Source: Mauremys mutica
Lineage: Eukaryota; Chordata; Testudines; Geoemydidae
DNA length: 64,000 nucleotides
Direction: 5' to 3'
Assembly (NCBI RefSeq): GCF_020497125.1
Contig: NW_025422870.1
Location: 56,327-120,326 of the forward strand
Below are positions 35,213 to 46,882 of the stretch, one piece after another. Position 1 is the stretch's first letter; each line of letters begins with the position of its first letter. The position numbers and the translations under genes were made by a program. The notes under the pieces were generated by a model. The model did not search any database and was not told the origin of the DNA. It saw nothing but the letters and a program-made list of their open reading frames with translations.

Positions 35213-35477
35213 CAGTCTTCCCCTTAAGACTTGTCTCCTGTGCAAAGTGTTTCTGTGCTTGAGCAGAGTTGTGAGCTATTGAATTAGTTGAGATGATATT
35301 TACCATGACTTAACAGTCAGTGTTGATCAGGACCAGGAGTTAGTCGTGATTGACGTACATGATGCTGAACACAGCTTATTCTGGTCTACGCTGACTGATA
35401 AGTGGTGCTGAACATTGTCAGCTAATTCAGTAACATTTCTGTTTTGCAGATAAGGCAAAAAATGGGTTAAGTTAAAC

Positions 35478-35746
35478 TGAAATAAGACTGGTTTCAGAGT
35501 AGCAGCCATGTTAGTCTGTATCCACAAAAAGAACAGACGTACTTGTGGCACCTTAGAGACTAACAAATTTATTTCAGCATAAGCTTTTGTGGGCTACAGC
35601 TCACTTCTTCTCTGTATGTATAAATATCTCCTGTCTGTGTGTTCCATCCGAAGAAGTGAGCTGCAGCCCACGAAAGCTTATGCTGAAATAAATTTGTTAG
35701 TCTCTAAGGTGCCACAAGTACTCCTGTTCTTTTTGAAATAAGACTG
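35478..35746. mobile_element. Penelope-like inverted repeat element with 13-bp target duplication
   Basis: TGAAATAAGACTG at 35478-35490 recurs exactly at 35734-35746. Between them, the left arm (35508-35613) and right arm (35648-35733) are inverted copies of one sequence. They share AGTACTTGTGGCACC (or its inverse), TTAGAGACTAACAAATTTATTTCAGCATAAGC and the TGGGCT(G/A)CAGCTCACTTCTTC block. The long, exact duplication fits target-primed retrotransposition. The arm sequence and the inverted layout match Penelope-like terminal repeats I recognise from turtles. No coding part is left. Confidence 0.7.
35648..35685 (+). ncRNA. Hammerhead-ribozyme-like core in the Penelope-like arm
   Basis: CCGAAGA at 35648-35654 is followed by a GTGAGCT/AGCCCAC hairpin (6 of 7 pairs), GAAA at 35672-35675, a GC-TTAT-GC mini-stem at 35676-35683, then T. 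This is the order of a small hammerhead: CUGANGA, stem II, GAAA, tiny stem III, U-H cleavage site. The CUGANGA box has U to C, and the base at the predicted cleavage site (35685) is G, which hammerheads do not use. So this copy is probably inactive. Confidence 0.45.
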
Positions 35747-35838
35747 TCTACATAAAAAGTTGCACTGGTTTAACTAAATCAGTTTAAAACCTTATTTAAG
35801 TTAAACTGGTGCAACTTTTATATGTAGATAAGGCCCAG
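35747..35838. repeat. Short palindromic MITE
   Basis: TCTACATAAAAAGTTGCAC with TGGTTTAACTAAATCAG is mirrored by GTTAAACTGGTGCAACTTTT and ATATGTAGATAAGG. The Penelope-like element sits directly at its left terminal repeat. Confidence 0.7.
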
Positions 35839-36821
35839 GAATGCTTTACCCATTCTGTGGCTAAATAGAAAACTCTAGTGTTTTCAATCTGGCATCTTTC
35901 ATGAACACTTGATTCTCATAATCTATTGTAAAAGTTGTTACACGAGTTCTCTGGCTCTTACCAGGGCTCTACTTTATAGAGCAGTTTTATACAGGATTAA
36001 AACAAGTGCTTTACTACCCAAAGATGCCATTTAACTTTGTCTATGAAAATCAAAGTTTTGCGTCATTCGATTATTATATTAAAACTAAATTGACCCTCTT
36101 CATTTTTCCAATTTTCTATGCGTGAAAATAGCATTTATTATATCTACTAGAAAATAGCAAAAAAAACCCAAAACTTTTTCCTACTTATATGTGTAATAAG
36201 AAACAGTAGGGCATGAATTGTGTTGCAGTAACTGACTAGTGCAGTATTAATCACAAAGACATTAGCCAAGTAAATTCTTATGTAGTTAGATGTGAATTAG
36301 TCTATAGTAATTCATGTCATTGCATGTTTCATTAAGATTACAATTATTTGATCATATTTTAAAGGGACCCTGCCAACTTGAAATCTAGTCAGTTAAAAAA
36401 CTGAAAGTCAGTTTAGGCACTTTGCCTGCCTCTAAATCCACACAGATACTTTTTTAGGTTTTACAACCACATGCTCTTATTTTTTAAACTGTTTTTGTCT
36501 ATCTCTGTTATTATGTGAAAGATTCACACAGATAGGTGAAATTTAACTGGTCTCTACAGGGGAAATAATTACCCTACACAAAGTGATGTATTACCATACA
36601 CAAAGTGATGTATAATGTACAGTGATTACTTTTAACAGTAGATAAAGTTTTCTAGTTAAAAAAAAAAAAACAAGTTAAATGTCCCTCCCCCTCTCCCCCA
36701 ATACACCTTTTGTAAAGAAAAGCACTTGGAGACAGAACCCACTAGGGAGAAAGAAGGTCTAATATTTCTCCCACTAATTCAAAAGATGTTTTTATTATAT
36801 TTTAATTGATTCTTAAACCTG
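35839..36821. other. AT-rich anonymous sequence
   Basis: No gene. A 21-bp word TACACAAAGTGATGTATTA-like is tandemly doubled at about 36571-36613, and an A run lies at 36660-36670. Confidence 0.5.
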
Positions 36822-37050
36822 ACCAGAGCACCAGATTGGGATTCAGGTCTATTTCCAGCCCTGTCAGTGACCTGCCGTCTAACTTTAGGTAAGTCACATC
36901 ACCTCTCTGACCTATACTATATCTTGGCTATTTGGAGCGGGAGCTCTTCGGGACGGAGACACACTCTCTTACTGTGTGTTTGTACAAAGCTTGGCACAAT
37001 GAGGTCTTGATCTCAGTGGGGATCTCTATGTGCTACTGAAATAACAATCA
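36822..37050 (+). mobile_element. MIR (CORE-SINE) with L2-type tail
   Basis: CAGATTGGGATTCAGGTCTA, CAGTGACCTGCCGTCTAACT and AGGTAAGTCACATCACCTCT follow the CORE order. Then comes GAGCTCTTCGGGACGGAGAC and TTTGTACAAAGCTTGGCACA, the L2-derived tail. Confidence 0.7.
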
Positions 37051-38138
37051 TTCACAATATTCTCTCATTTAATCAGCCTCAGTCAGGGCTGAAAACTCCA
37101 TCTTGGGAGCCATTTAAGAGAAGCCGATTCTTTTTTTCAGCATCCATATTTTTTTATAGGAGATGAATTTTCAATTAAATGAGAAGAAAGATTTCAGTTG
37201 GCGTTGCACTAATGTCTCGCACACGTGTTGCATTAATGTAGTTGGTGCGACTTGAATTATAGTGGGCTCCGCAGTCAATACTACTGAACACGTACATGGG
37301 TCTGTACATGTTCAAAGCACTGTACAAACACAAGCTAATTAATGTCAGATGCCGAGCCACTTTTCAAGGGAGCTTGGGTCTGATCCTGTGAGTTTCCCCA
37401 GCCTCCCATTGAGCCACCCAGTAACTTTTATTTTTCTGTTTATTTTAAAATCATTTAACCAATAAAATCCTGTAGATGGGCAACGCTAGTATCCATCTAG
37501 ATAAGGCAAGCAGCTCCATTCTGGGACTAATCTGGGACTGGTATGAAGAAAATTACTTGCTAATGAACACTGAAAGGAGAAATAGACCTAGGGAGTGCTG
37601 TCCCCACCTGAAACTACTTCAGACACTCATTATATGACTTCTTCATGTGTCACGGATAAATCCCAGGCTTGGAATATTTGAGTTACTCCCCTGAACAGAT
37701 CTATTTTATCAGTATTGGATTGTATGATCTTCTGTACTACAACCTGTGCTTGGCTCCCAGGTACAACACTACACGTTAACCCTTTCTGACATGGAGGAAT
37801 TTCTGAATTGTCTGCAGTTTATTGTCTCAAGGGTTGCAATCCTGATTAGACTTTACGATTAAGCTACCAGTGTTTCAAAGACATTTTCATGATGGTGCTT
37901 GTGGGCCTGTGCTGCTAATCAGCTTGCAGAAATGTTCTGACATTTAAATAGCTGCAGTAAACTTCACTAGAATCACTTGCTCAGAGCAAATTACTGCATT
38001 AAAGCTTCACCTCATTAAAGATGTAGGCTTTCAAACACCCATTCAGCTATGAGTTGAACTCTTCAGATCTGAAGTTGCAACTACTCCTAAGAGGCCTACT
38101 TTTCATCAGACCCTTGTTTTGCTGATCACTTTTGCTAA
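37051..38138. other. Anonymous sequence, no gene seen
   Basis: Short frames only; no repeat named. Confidence 0.4.
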
Positions 38139-39765
38139 TAGGGTGACCAGACATCCTGCAGGTGTCCCGACTTTTTCTTAAAAACGGGCAAATTGTCACA
38201 TATTTTCTGTCTCCCCCAGCAGTACTAGTGGTCCTATTGCTGGCCAGATCCCTGCTCGCCAGCCACCAGCGGTGAGTGAGGGTGGGAGCCAGTGGCCAAT
38301 GGGTGTGCAAGGCTGGTGGTGGGGCAAAGCTGCCATGCATGGGGCTGGCTGCTCCCCGTGCTGGTCCATCAGTGCAGCCTCCACAGTGTGCTGGCTCTTG
38401 GCCAGCATGGCCTGCCCCCCATCCCATTTCTGTCCGGCACTGGCTGTGAGCTGCGAGCTACAGTGGCTGGTGAGTGCGGGCAGGTGCCAGTTGGCGGCCG
38501 GGTACATGTCAACTCTGCTGCCCACCCATCAGCCCTTTACATGCTCCCCCTCTTGCTTCACACATCCTCCAGTCCCACTGCTCCTCCATAATGCCCCCAG
38601 CAGGGCGTGTCCCACTCCCAGTGCTGGAGAACCAGCCCCTGGTCGGAGTACTCAGCTCACCAGCAGCCTGGCAGGCAGACTCCTTCCTTCCCTCATCTCC
38701 TCTGGCTGGGCCAGTGCCCCGGGAAAGTTCAAGACCCTCCATCCTGGGGCGCTGGCCAGGAGGAGCCAATCCCTGCATGTGACAAAGCTCACAGAGCGCT
38801 GCCATGGGGAAGTCTCTTCGCCCCTCAGCTAAGCTCTGGAGTGTGTGGCGGGGGGGGGAAGCACTTTCCAGCTTGTTCACACCCTGACCCTGACCCTGCA
38901 GGCTCCACACTCTCTTCACCCCGCCCCTCCCTACCCTGGGTCCTGCCCCCAGGGAGCACGGGGCTGCTCCATCCTCTAGGCACCCTCCTCTGCTGAGCCA
39001 CCTCTGTGGCTGGGTTCGCTGAAGCCCCTGCAGTCAGATTCCCTGGGCTCTGGTGCACAATGCAGCCTTAGGGCTTAACTCCTTCCTGCCCACGCTGTAA
39101 GTGTGGGACAAGAGGCGGCTGGGTTATGTCCGTAGCCAGCAGTAGCCTGGAGGTGTTAGCTGCCTTTTACACTGTCCGGACAGGATGGGACAAGCTGCTT
39201 AGAGCCTTAGGGGAGGGCAAGGGGGCAGGAAGAGATGAGCTCTGCAAAGACACAGGCCAGGTCATCCCTTCCTTCATCCACTGCAGCTGGAAGCAGCTCC
39301 CGTCTCTTCCCTCCTTCACAATGCCGAAAGGCTGCTGCTGGCCACATTCTGGTGTGGACCCTGGTAAGAATCGGGGGGGGGGAGTAATGTGACTCTGCGT
39401 GCCCCCCTACATGTTGCCTCGGGAAGACGCGGTGGCAGGTACCAGGAGCAGTGCGCCGGGCAGGGAGGGTCGGGTCAGTCGGTCACCCTCCTCCCCCCCA
39501 TGTGAGAGAGATGTATGGGAGTGTGTGTGTGTGTGTGTGTGTGACCTCTCCCCATGTGAACCCTAAATCCTTAAAGATAAGAATGTACGGTAAATAAAAA
39601 TAATTCAACTACACAGTATTTATTTTTAACAGGGGTTCAGTTAGCATGATGTTAATTTGAATGTTTGTACTGCATAGTTCTGATTGATTTGCCATTGAAC
39701 TCGCTTGAATAAGAGTAATTTTACCACGTATCCCGTATTCAGCATAGGGAAATATGGTCACCCTA
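38139..39765 (+). mobile_element. 1.63-kb GC-rich hAT-like element, copy 1
   Basis: The ends are TAGGGTGACCAGA and TATGGTCACCCTA, inverted over about 11 bp and shared with 6265-6504. The whole block is matched in reverse orientation by 59152-60809. Flanks TTTGCTAA and GATATGGA do not match, so the target duplication is lost or the ends are altered. Many overlapping open frames (up to 186 codons) on both strands are low-complexity and Pro/Ser/Gly-rich. They are not conserved as a protein with a known domain, so I do not call a gene. Confidence 0.8.
39519..39543. repeat. (GT)n microsatellite
   Basis: About 12 GT dinucleotides inside copy 1 of the 1.6-kb element. The inverted copy at 59.3-59.4 kb has only a short (AC)n at the matching place. 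Confidence 0.85.
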
Positions 39766-39984
39766 GATATGGACTACTCCAGAGTGAACACTCTGGAATG
39801 ATGCTGAGTGGGGTAAATGTCAATAGGGCTGATGTACTGGTGATTTTACCTGAAGCTGCCAGCAGTAGAGCTGGAATTTGCTACATTTGCTTCAGACTTG
39901 TTTTTTCCCCATTTTTTGTTTTGCAAAATCGCTTTATTCCCCTTCCCGTCGGGACGAAACTGTATGAGACCTGTGCCTTGTGAT

Positions 39985-40195
39985 AGTGTGACTCGTGATG
40001 AAAGCAGGGGATGGTGAGTCAGGCTCTCTTCCTGCTCCTGTCACTGGCGTGTTGTCAGCAAGACACTTCACCTCCCTTTGTCTCAGTTTCCCCATCTATC
40101 AAGAGTGCTGTGAAGCTTAATAAAATATTTGTCTTGTGCTTAGAGATCGTCTGAAAGGGGTCATAGGAATGCGGTTTATTTTATTAATATTAATA
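39985..40195 (+). mobile_element. MIR (CORE-SINE)
   Basis: CAGCAAGACACTTCACCTCC and TTTGTCTCAGTTTCCCCATC mark the CORE region, followed by a GAAGCTTAATAAAATATTTG tail. Sense on the plus strand. Confidence 0.7.
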
Positions 40196-41069
40196 GTGTA
40201 TGTTTCTTATAAACATGGGCCCAAAGAAGATTATTAGAAAATGACACAGTGGAAGAGGCTTGAGGCCTACGTTGTCTATGACTCCCTGGTCTGCCCAGAG
40301 CAGTGCTGGACCGTGGCACAGAACTTTCAGACCACAAAATATTTTTTCTTGTTATTTATTTAGAGGCTTAAAACCAGTGGGCTCTACAAGCAGATCAGTT
40401 CAATTCAATGGGAATAAATTTACTGGGAGAGGCTCAACACTATAGAACTCTTATCTAACAGCTTTCTTTATACTGAGGATATGGATGGCTTTTATGGATT
40501 CTCTCACCAGTCTGCAAATGAGGAACATAATGAAACTCCCTGTTTACTCATTACAAAGGCCTGAGTCTGTAGGCAAAGTTGTCCTCCGAGTGTGGCTCTT
40601 TGCAGTGCTCTGCATAAAGGGCACCACAGGTTTCTGCGGGCTCACCCAGAAGTATAAAAGAGTGCAGCCAAGGAAGGACTGGGGTCCCCTGCTTTATGCC
40701 CAGATTACATCCTGCTCAGATTTGTATGTAGGATTGATCTTGGAGCTGTATTACTGACATCTTAGTCCCCTCTGTAGCTGTTAATGCCAATAGCAGTACA
40801 GCTGCTGCCAGAGAAAGGGGATCACCAGAGCCCTGCAGGGTGGCTACAAAGAGTGAACAGAGGGAGGTTCCCTTTACTTTATATCCACAAGATCCAGGCA
40901 GTTAGTGTTGGGGGGGGGATCTCCTCCATAAGCCACAGCCCCCTAACTCCACCTGCCAGAGAAGATTGTACAGAAATTGTGGGAAGTTCCATCCCCCAGA
41001 TCTTATCACCAGTGTGGGAATCTGGCCCACAGAGATTCCAGGGAATAATCATTTTCTCTTCTAGGCCAT
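40196..41069. other. Anonymous sequence, no gene seen
   Basis: Frames up to 119 codons (40784-41143) without a recognisable domain. Confidence 0.4.
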
Positions 41070-41335
41070 TCACAAGCACTATAACTATATTAATAAAAAT
41101 ACTATGTGCTTCTATACCCTCTTTCCTCCAAGGAACTCTCTAAGCGCTTCAGAAACATGCATTCACGAAGTCTCTGATCCACCCAGTAGGGTAATTATAA
41201 TTATCCTTATTTTACATATGCGGAACTGAGGCCCAGACTAGTTAAGAGTCATTGACAGGGCATAGAAAAGAAACCAGGAATCCTGGCACCCAGCAACCTG
41301 CTTCAGTTGTTTGATCACACTTATTTATTGGGGTA
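41070..41335 (-). mobile_element. MIR-like SINE
   Basis: TAATTATCCTTATTTTACAT and GCGGAACTGAGGCCCAGACT, then CCAGGAATCCTGGCACCCAG on the plus strand, form a CORE-SINE in reverse. The tail side has GAACTCTCTAAGCGCTTCAG. Confidence 0.6.
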
Positions 41336-43801
41336 ATAAGATGCCTTTCTAAGTGCTGTGGCAAACTGAGAAAATTCTGATTTTGATGAAAGTTTATGCA
41401 TGATTGTTTCCCCTCTCACCTTGCATTGTTCTCCACCATGGGGAAGGGGTTAACTTATTTCTTGAAGCAAGACAAGACTGAGGGGAAGTCACTCAACATT
41501 AATGAACTATCAGGAACTAATATCACTAGGAGTAATTACTGCATATCTTTAGACAGGTAAACAAATAGTCAGAAGTAGCAGCCCCTGGGAGGAATTGCAT
41601 ATCCTTGTTTTGACCAGGTACAAGAGGCCTGGTAGACAGAGAACTGAGAATGGTATAAAGTGCACAGCATGTTATAGAGGAGAGGTGCAGATACCTTGGA
41701 ATTGTGACAAGTGCATTTACGGAATTTAAGACCATCATTAGGTGGTAAAACACCAATTAAAAATGGAACCAGTGTCAGTTGAAGGACTCTTCCAGAAACC
41801 TAATTCAAGGACTCATTAAAATCTCCAACCCCAAAATAGATATTAGCCCACCTCAACTTCATCTGATAGACCAGTGATGAAAAAACTAAGTGAGTGATTA
41901 GTAATATACTCAGATCTTATGCTAACAATAAAGTCTACCCATAAACAGTTAACTAGTTTCAATATCTATTCATTCAGTAATGAGACTTGACACGGTGTGA
42001 ATTAGAGTGTCATAAATCATGCCAAGTGTGATGTTGGGCCTGAGGCTGAGGGTGTGATGTTGAAAGCAGTAGGCATGAATTATTGCACCATCATTCATTC
42101 CTTGGAGTGTCTTACTGCGGTTAAAAACCAGGAGTGTCTTTAAAAAAGACTGAAAGTACAAAATAGTCTTTTGAAAACAATATCTAGCTTATTAAGTAGA
42201 AGAATACAGGCGCAGAAGGTAATTCTCTCCTGAAGGAAACTGAAATGCAAGACTGAAAACATTTGGGGGATAATATGAGGGAATAAATATTGATTAATTG
42301 CAGTAGCCTGGAGAGGCCCCAATCAAGAATCAGACTCCATTATACTAGGCCTTTTACATGCACATATTAAAAAGTCAGTATTAATTGTCTTTCAAGTATT
42401 GTTGAAGTTAAGCTTCCCTCTTCCTGGGACTGTCCAGTGTTTGACTATTACAGGGTCTTTTCCTCCCTTTGTTCATGTGCATAGCTCCTATTAAGTGCCA
42501 CCACAGGGAAGGGAACAGCATAAAAACACACACACATTCATATCATTGGAGCTACTATTACGCTTTGAGATCTATTGATGAAGAGCACAGTATAAAAGGT
42601 AGATTTGTAAAGCACCAATGGCGTGCTTTATGCTGTACCAGACACTGAAGGATATGGTTCCTGCCTGTAGAGTTTAAAATCTAACAGCTCAGTCTGCCAC
42701 CCTTATTCAAGTTGTACAGTCCTTTAGTGCACAAGTAATCCCATTGATCTTCAGTGGGATTGCTTCCAGAGTAAGGTATTACTACTCACTGTAAATAAGG
42801 CTAGCAAAATCTGGCCCTAAATAATCAGACAACACATTTCAGACACAAAATGCAGTGGGAAGCCAATACATTGCAGGAAAATGATGTCTCCTCGAGTAGT
42901 AGTTTTTTGTTTGATTGATGTTTTTAATTCCTTGGCTTCAGTATGTTAGCCCTGGGGGACTTCAAGGAAAAAGTGAGCTTTACGGAGGTATTTGAATAAA
43001 GAGAAGGGGAGCCTGGTGCACTGGGACAGGGTGGAAGTTCGAGGCATAAGAGCAAACGGAAGAGGGCTCAAAGAGAAAGGTGGTAGAAGGGGATAAAGCA
43101 AGTGTTGAGGGGAGAATCTTTGGCACAGCAAAGGAGGTAGCAATAAGAAATATGAGCAATGACATAGGCAGGGGAAGAATTATGCCAGGATAGAAGGTTA
43201 CGCATCTGTATGGAGAATGGCCTAAACCTTTTACAACCTTTCAATCTTCTGTAGAAGGCAGTGGTACTGCGGTGGTGAAGAGAGAATGTTCTCAGGCCAG
43301 GTGCCCGGAGTTTTGTTCCATGAGCGTCTGTCCCCCTTCAAGAAAAGGAACTTTGTTACCATTGGAGAGAATATACTATTTTGTCCTCAGTCAAGATCTC
43401 CAGAGAGATGTCACTTAGAATCTCATGGTTAGTCACATATGCTGCTCCTCATCATGTGCCCCGAATGAAACCCACTTCAGTAGCAGCTTTCTTGCATCGT
43501 TATTGGAAGACTGTTTCCCTCCCTTGGCTTAAGGGCATCCCTGACAGCATTGTGAATAATACATTGGGACTGTCCATCTTCATCAGTACAGATAGTGGGA
43601 AGGCATTTTAGGGAAGCTTTGTAAACTTGCAGTTCCTTTTATCTTAGTCCTTCTAAATCATTCTTGGATCAGCTGTGGCTATTCATTTCACTGTGTGAGT
43701 TTTTGTTAAAGCTGGGTATCTCATCCACCTGTATCTTCGAAGCTGCTGCAATGGAGCCCCTCATACACTGTCCTTTTAGGAAAGGACCTACTGGTCAGGA
43801 C
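41336..43801. other. Anonymous sequence, no gene seen
   Basis: No frame with a recognisable domain in 2.5 kb; a purine-rich stretch lies at about 42960-43160. Nothing else supported. Confidence 0.4.
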
Positions 43802-43975
43802 TGATTCTGACCACTGGTGAAACCCCACTGAAGTCAGTGTAAAACCAGGGAAAGCAAAGGACAGAATCAAGGCCTGGGACTGTTAGGGCATTCGATAGAC
43901 TTTCCAAGACTCCTTGGGTGAGGTTTTCTCCTGATGTTATCTCCACTGAAGTTAATGCAGTTATATCAGGAGGGA
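43802..43975. repeat. Two short palindromic repeats
   Basis: At 43926-43975, TTCTCCTGATGTTATCTCC is mirrored by GCAGTTATATCAGGAGG. At about 43802-43868, CTGATTCTG and CAGAATCAA close a looser hairpin around CCACTGAAGTCAGTG. Both contain the CTGAAGT(C/T)A-type centre common to these small hairpins. Confidence 0.5.
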
Positions 43976-44393
43976 ATTTGGTCCCTTGGTGCTACCTATA
44001 CCTAAATATCAAACTACAGAGTCTGATCCTGCTACTGCTGCAGTTGCAGGACTCTTGTTGACTTCAATGGGAGTTCTGTGCACAGAGTTTCTACAGTGGT
44101 TTAGTTCCAGGTGTATCTTATACCTGGATTACCTATCCTTCCTTTCCTCCCCCATTTAATGTGATCTGTATAAAAGCTTGAATTGAAGCTCTATACCTTT
44201 CCTGTGAGAACTGTGGCCTGTGACATTAATCCCATATTCTTCATAGAAATATGATGATGATATGAATATGGCATAACTAATATATGTTTTATGCAAGATG
44301 AGTCATGTGAGGTATCACTGGAAATGTTATGATATATTGAATGTGATTATCCAATTTGTATGCATGTATCATTTCTGTATCTGAAATTAGGAA

Positions 44394-44593
44394 CAGGAGC
44401 GCCGCCAGCTTTTTTGGTGCCCTAGGCGGCAGAAGGTCCCACCCCCAAAATACCGCCAACGACAGAGGCAGCAGAAGGTCCCGCCCCCAAAATACTGACG
44501 ACGACCGGGGCGACCGAAGATCCAGCCACTGCCCCCAAAATGTTAGCGCCCCAGGTGACCGCCTAGGTCACCTAATGGGTTGCACCGGCCCTG
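44394..44593. mobile_element. CAGGG-ended hAT with perfect 8-bp target duplication
   Basis: ATTAGGAA at 44386-44393 recurs exactly at 44594-44601. The 200-bp element starts CAGGAGCGCCGCC and ends GGCCCTG. The interior has two copies of GGCAGCAGAAGGTCCC-like text about 48 bp apart, and CGCCTAGG near the right end. An 80-codon frame across it is compositional. Confidence 0.85.
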
Positions 44594-44601
44594 ATTAGGA
44601 A

Positions 44602-45967
44602 TATTGATTATGTAACTATTACAACTGTGTGTACACTTGGAACACCCACCAGACAGTATGCAATCAGCCTGGATGGGCCATTAGGAAGGACAATAGGACT
44701 TTGAAGATACTATTCTCCCTCCTTTCTGAGAAAAGTTTCCTGGGATGCTTCTTTGACGCTGCAGGCTCATGTGATCATGTCACCTGGTACAGGATACTAT
44801 CTTGAAATGCTGATACTTTTCTATGGGAAGGGGTGGGGGGTCAAACTGGGAAACAAAGGATTCCCGCCATATGCATATCCTATTTAAGGCTGGGGAGTGA
44901 GTTAATATAGGGTCTTCTCCACTGCCTCCCTGCCCAAGAAGGAAGACTGATGAAAACACCTGAAGAAACAAAGGAACTAAGCTGGGGGAGGCAAGGGCTG
45001 AGCCCAGGCGAGAAAGGTCAGTCTGTGAAGGGCATACCTGGAGATCTAAGCTGAGAGCAGTGCAGTTTACCTTCAGGAAACTGCAACCTTCATAAATTAA
45101 CATTGGCAAATCCAACCTGAAAAAGAGGGACTAATTCGTTAAGGCAAAATTGAAAAAAATATTCTGAAAAGTTTGGGAAAACTGTACAAGGTAAAGGTCC
45201 TCCTAGAAATCGTCGCTTGAGCAGTTGGCACTTCCCCAGCAGGTGACAAAATATCTTGCCATCTTGCATGTTTTGAGCAGTGTATACAAGAGCATCAGCA
45301 ATTTCACTGGCATAAGAAATAAGGCACAAAGATGCATTTTGTCAGAACGTGACACAATGTGTTATACTGCTCTTACACATTTTACCTCTTCAAACAAGCA
45401 CATCTATTCTGTTGAATGCAAAGCAAACTCCCAAACTCCATTTCTGTTGAAGCCCAGTTTGTTCTCACCTTGTGGCTTTCTGGATCCACTGTGAAGTTTC
45501 CATTGGTAGAGAACAATATTGGCCACATGCTGCCTCGACTTCCACCCAGTGACGTGTGGAAAAGACATGTAGTGTTCCCCTTGTCATCTTGCCCAGGAGA
45601 GCCAGGTGCAGAATACGCTCTAAATTGCACAGACAGCTTTAAAATATTTGCACAGAGATGGGAATCTTTGTGCCCATGTTTAAAATCAAAGACCAAACAT
45701 GCAATCATCCAAACACAGCTCAGAGCTAATATAGGGTGATTTTTTTGCCACGTTTCATCTAGGTAACAAACAATCCTCTCACATATTCACCCCAAGATGA
45801 GATCAAAGATACATGCAGGTGAGAAGAAAAATCTAGCACTGAATTGAATTCTGCCCTCAATTACCCTTGTCCAATTCCATTGATTTTAGTGGGATTGCAC
45901 CTCACTAGCAAAGGGAAATGTTTGGTCCATAGAGTCCCTATTGTGCCTATTTTTTTCAAGTGTAATT
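44602..45967. other. Anonymous sequence, no gene seen
   Basis: Frames up to 111 codons on both strands with no recognisable domain. Confidence 0.4.
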
Positions 45968-46042
45968 GAAGCCATGTTGGTCCAGGATATTAGAGAGACC
46001 TGGTGGGTGAGGCAATATCTTTACCTCATCCACTTTGTCTCT
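45968..46042 (+). mobile_element. Penelope-like terminal repeat fragment
   Basis: GAAGCCATGTTGGTCCAGGA, TATTAGAGAGACCTGGTGGG and TGAGGCAATATCTTTACCTC resemble the GTAGCC(A/G)TGTT(A/G)GTC start seen at 35.5 and 54.2 kb. The part that would carry a hammerhead-like core is missing. Confidence 0.5.
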
Positions 46043-46882
46043 GGTTTTTCAAAGTATTTGGTCACAGACAGCAATACAATAACATAACTATAGAGCTTTA
46101 TAGCATCCTTCATACAAACTGCATTCCAATATGATTTACATAGTGAATAATACAGACCACTGGACAGTATATAGCATAAATTCTGTGGGGGGAATTTCAA
46201 GTGCTAAATGTGGGAGCTTCATACTATAACATCAAACTATCTGCTCTACAGTGGCTAAAACAGAAACTATTAATCCAACACTAAGTATAATTCTTGTTGT
46301 GCAGTGACCTCTACAGCTAGAGGGATGATAGAAGCTACTTTTAACCTATCTGGTCGATGAGTGGCATCAGCAAATGCAACTCACATGTCAAAAGCAATCT
46401 GTGTAACTACTGCAGCAAGACCCCAGGGCTTTCAAACAAAGTAAAACTTGTAACAACCTGTCCACATTTTGTTTCCAAATGAAAATTGTGATAGTTTATA
46501 TGTGCTGCTGACATCAATCTTATATAAGTACCACCAACCGTTAAATCTAGGTATAAACCTGGAAGGAAGAAAGTTGTTAACAAGTTACGTCATAAGTTAA
46601 TAAGGCAAACTTCTGCTTTTGCTTATATGTGCTTTTTAAAATTCTGTAAGCAGCAGTACTTCCACAGGTTTATCAATTGGTTTTGGTTTTTTGGGGGGTT
46701 TTGGGTTTTGTTTTTGTTTGCAGACTATTTTGCTTCCTTTTTTGTGATTACTTTGTTTCCTGTACAGAACTTCTGATGGGAAAACAAGCTGACAATTGTT
46801 AATGTTGGCAGTAGTTTCTTTCATCAGACTGAAAACTAAATCTGTTTTTTATAACACCCAGGTGGGATGGCTTTAGTGGTTC
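46043..46882. other. Anonymous sequence, no gene seen
   Basis: Short frames only. A G/T-rich stretch at about 46678-46722. Confidence 0.4.

Noticed and set aside
38272..38832. 186-codon plus-strand frame in copy 1 of the same element
   Set aside because: Compositional openness in GC-rich repeat DNA. Similar-looking segments in the sister copy reflect DNA identity, not protein constraint.
38131..39773. Target duplication for copy 1 of the 1.6-kb element
   Set aside because: TTTGCTAA and GATATGGA do not match, and shifting the boundary by one or two bases does not help.
45968..46042. Third hammerhead-like core
   Set aside because: Only the start of the repeat is present; the segment that would hold CUGANGA, stem II and GAAA is absent.
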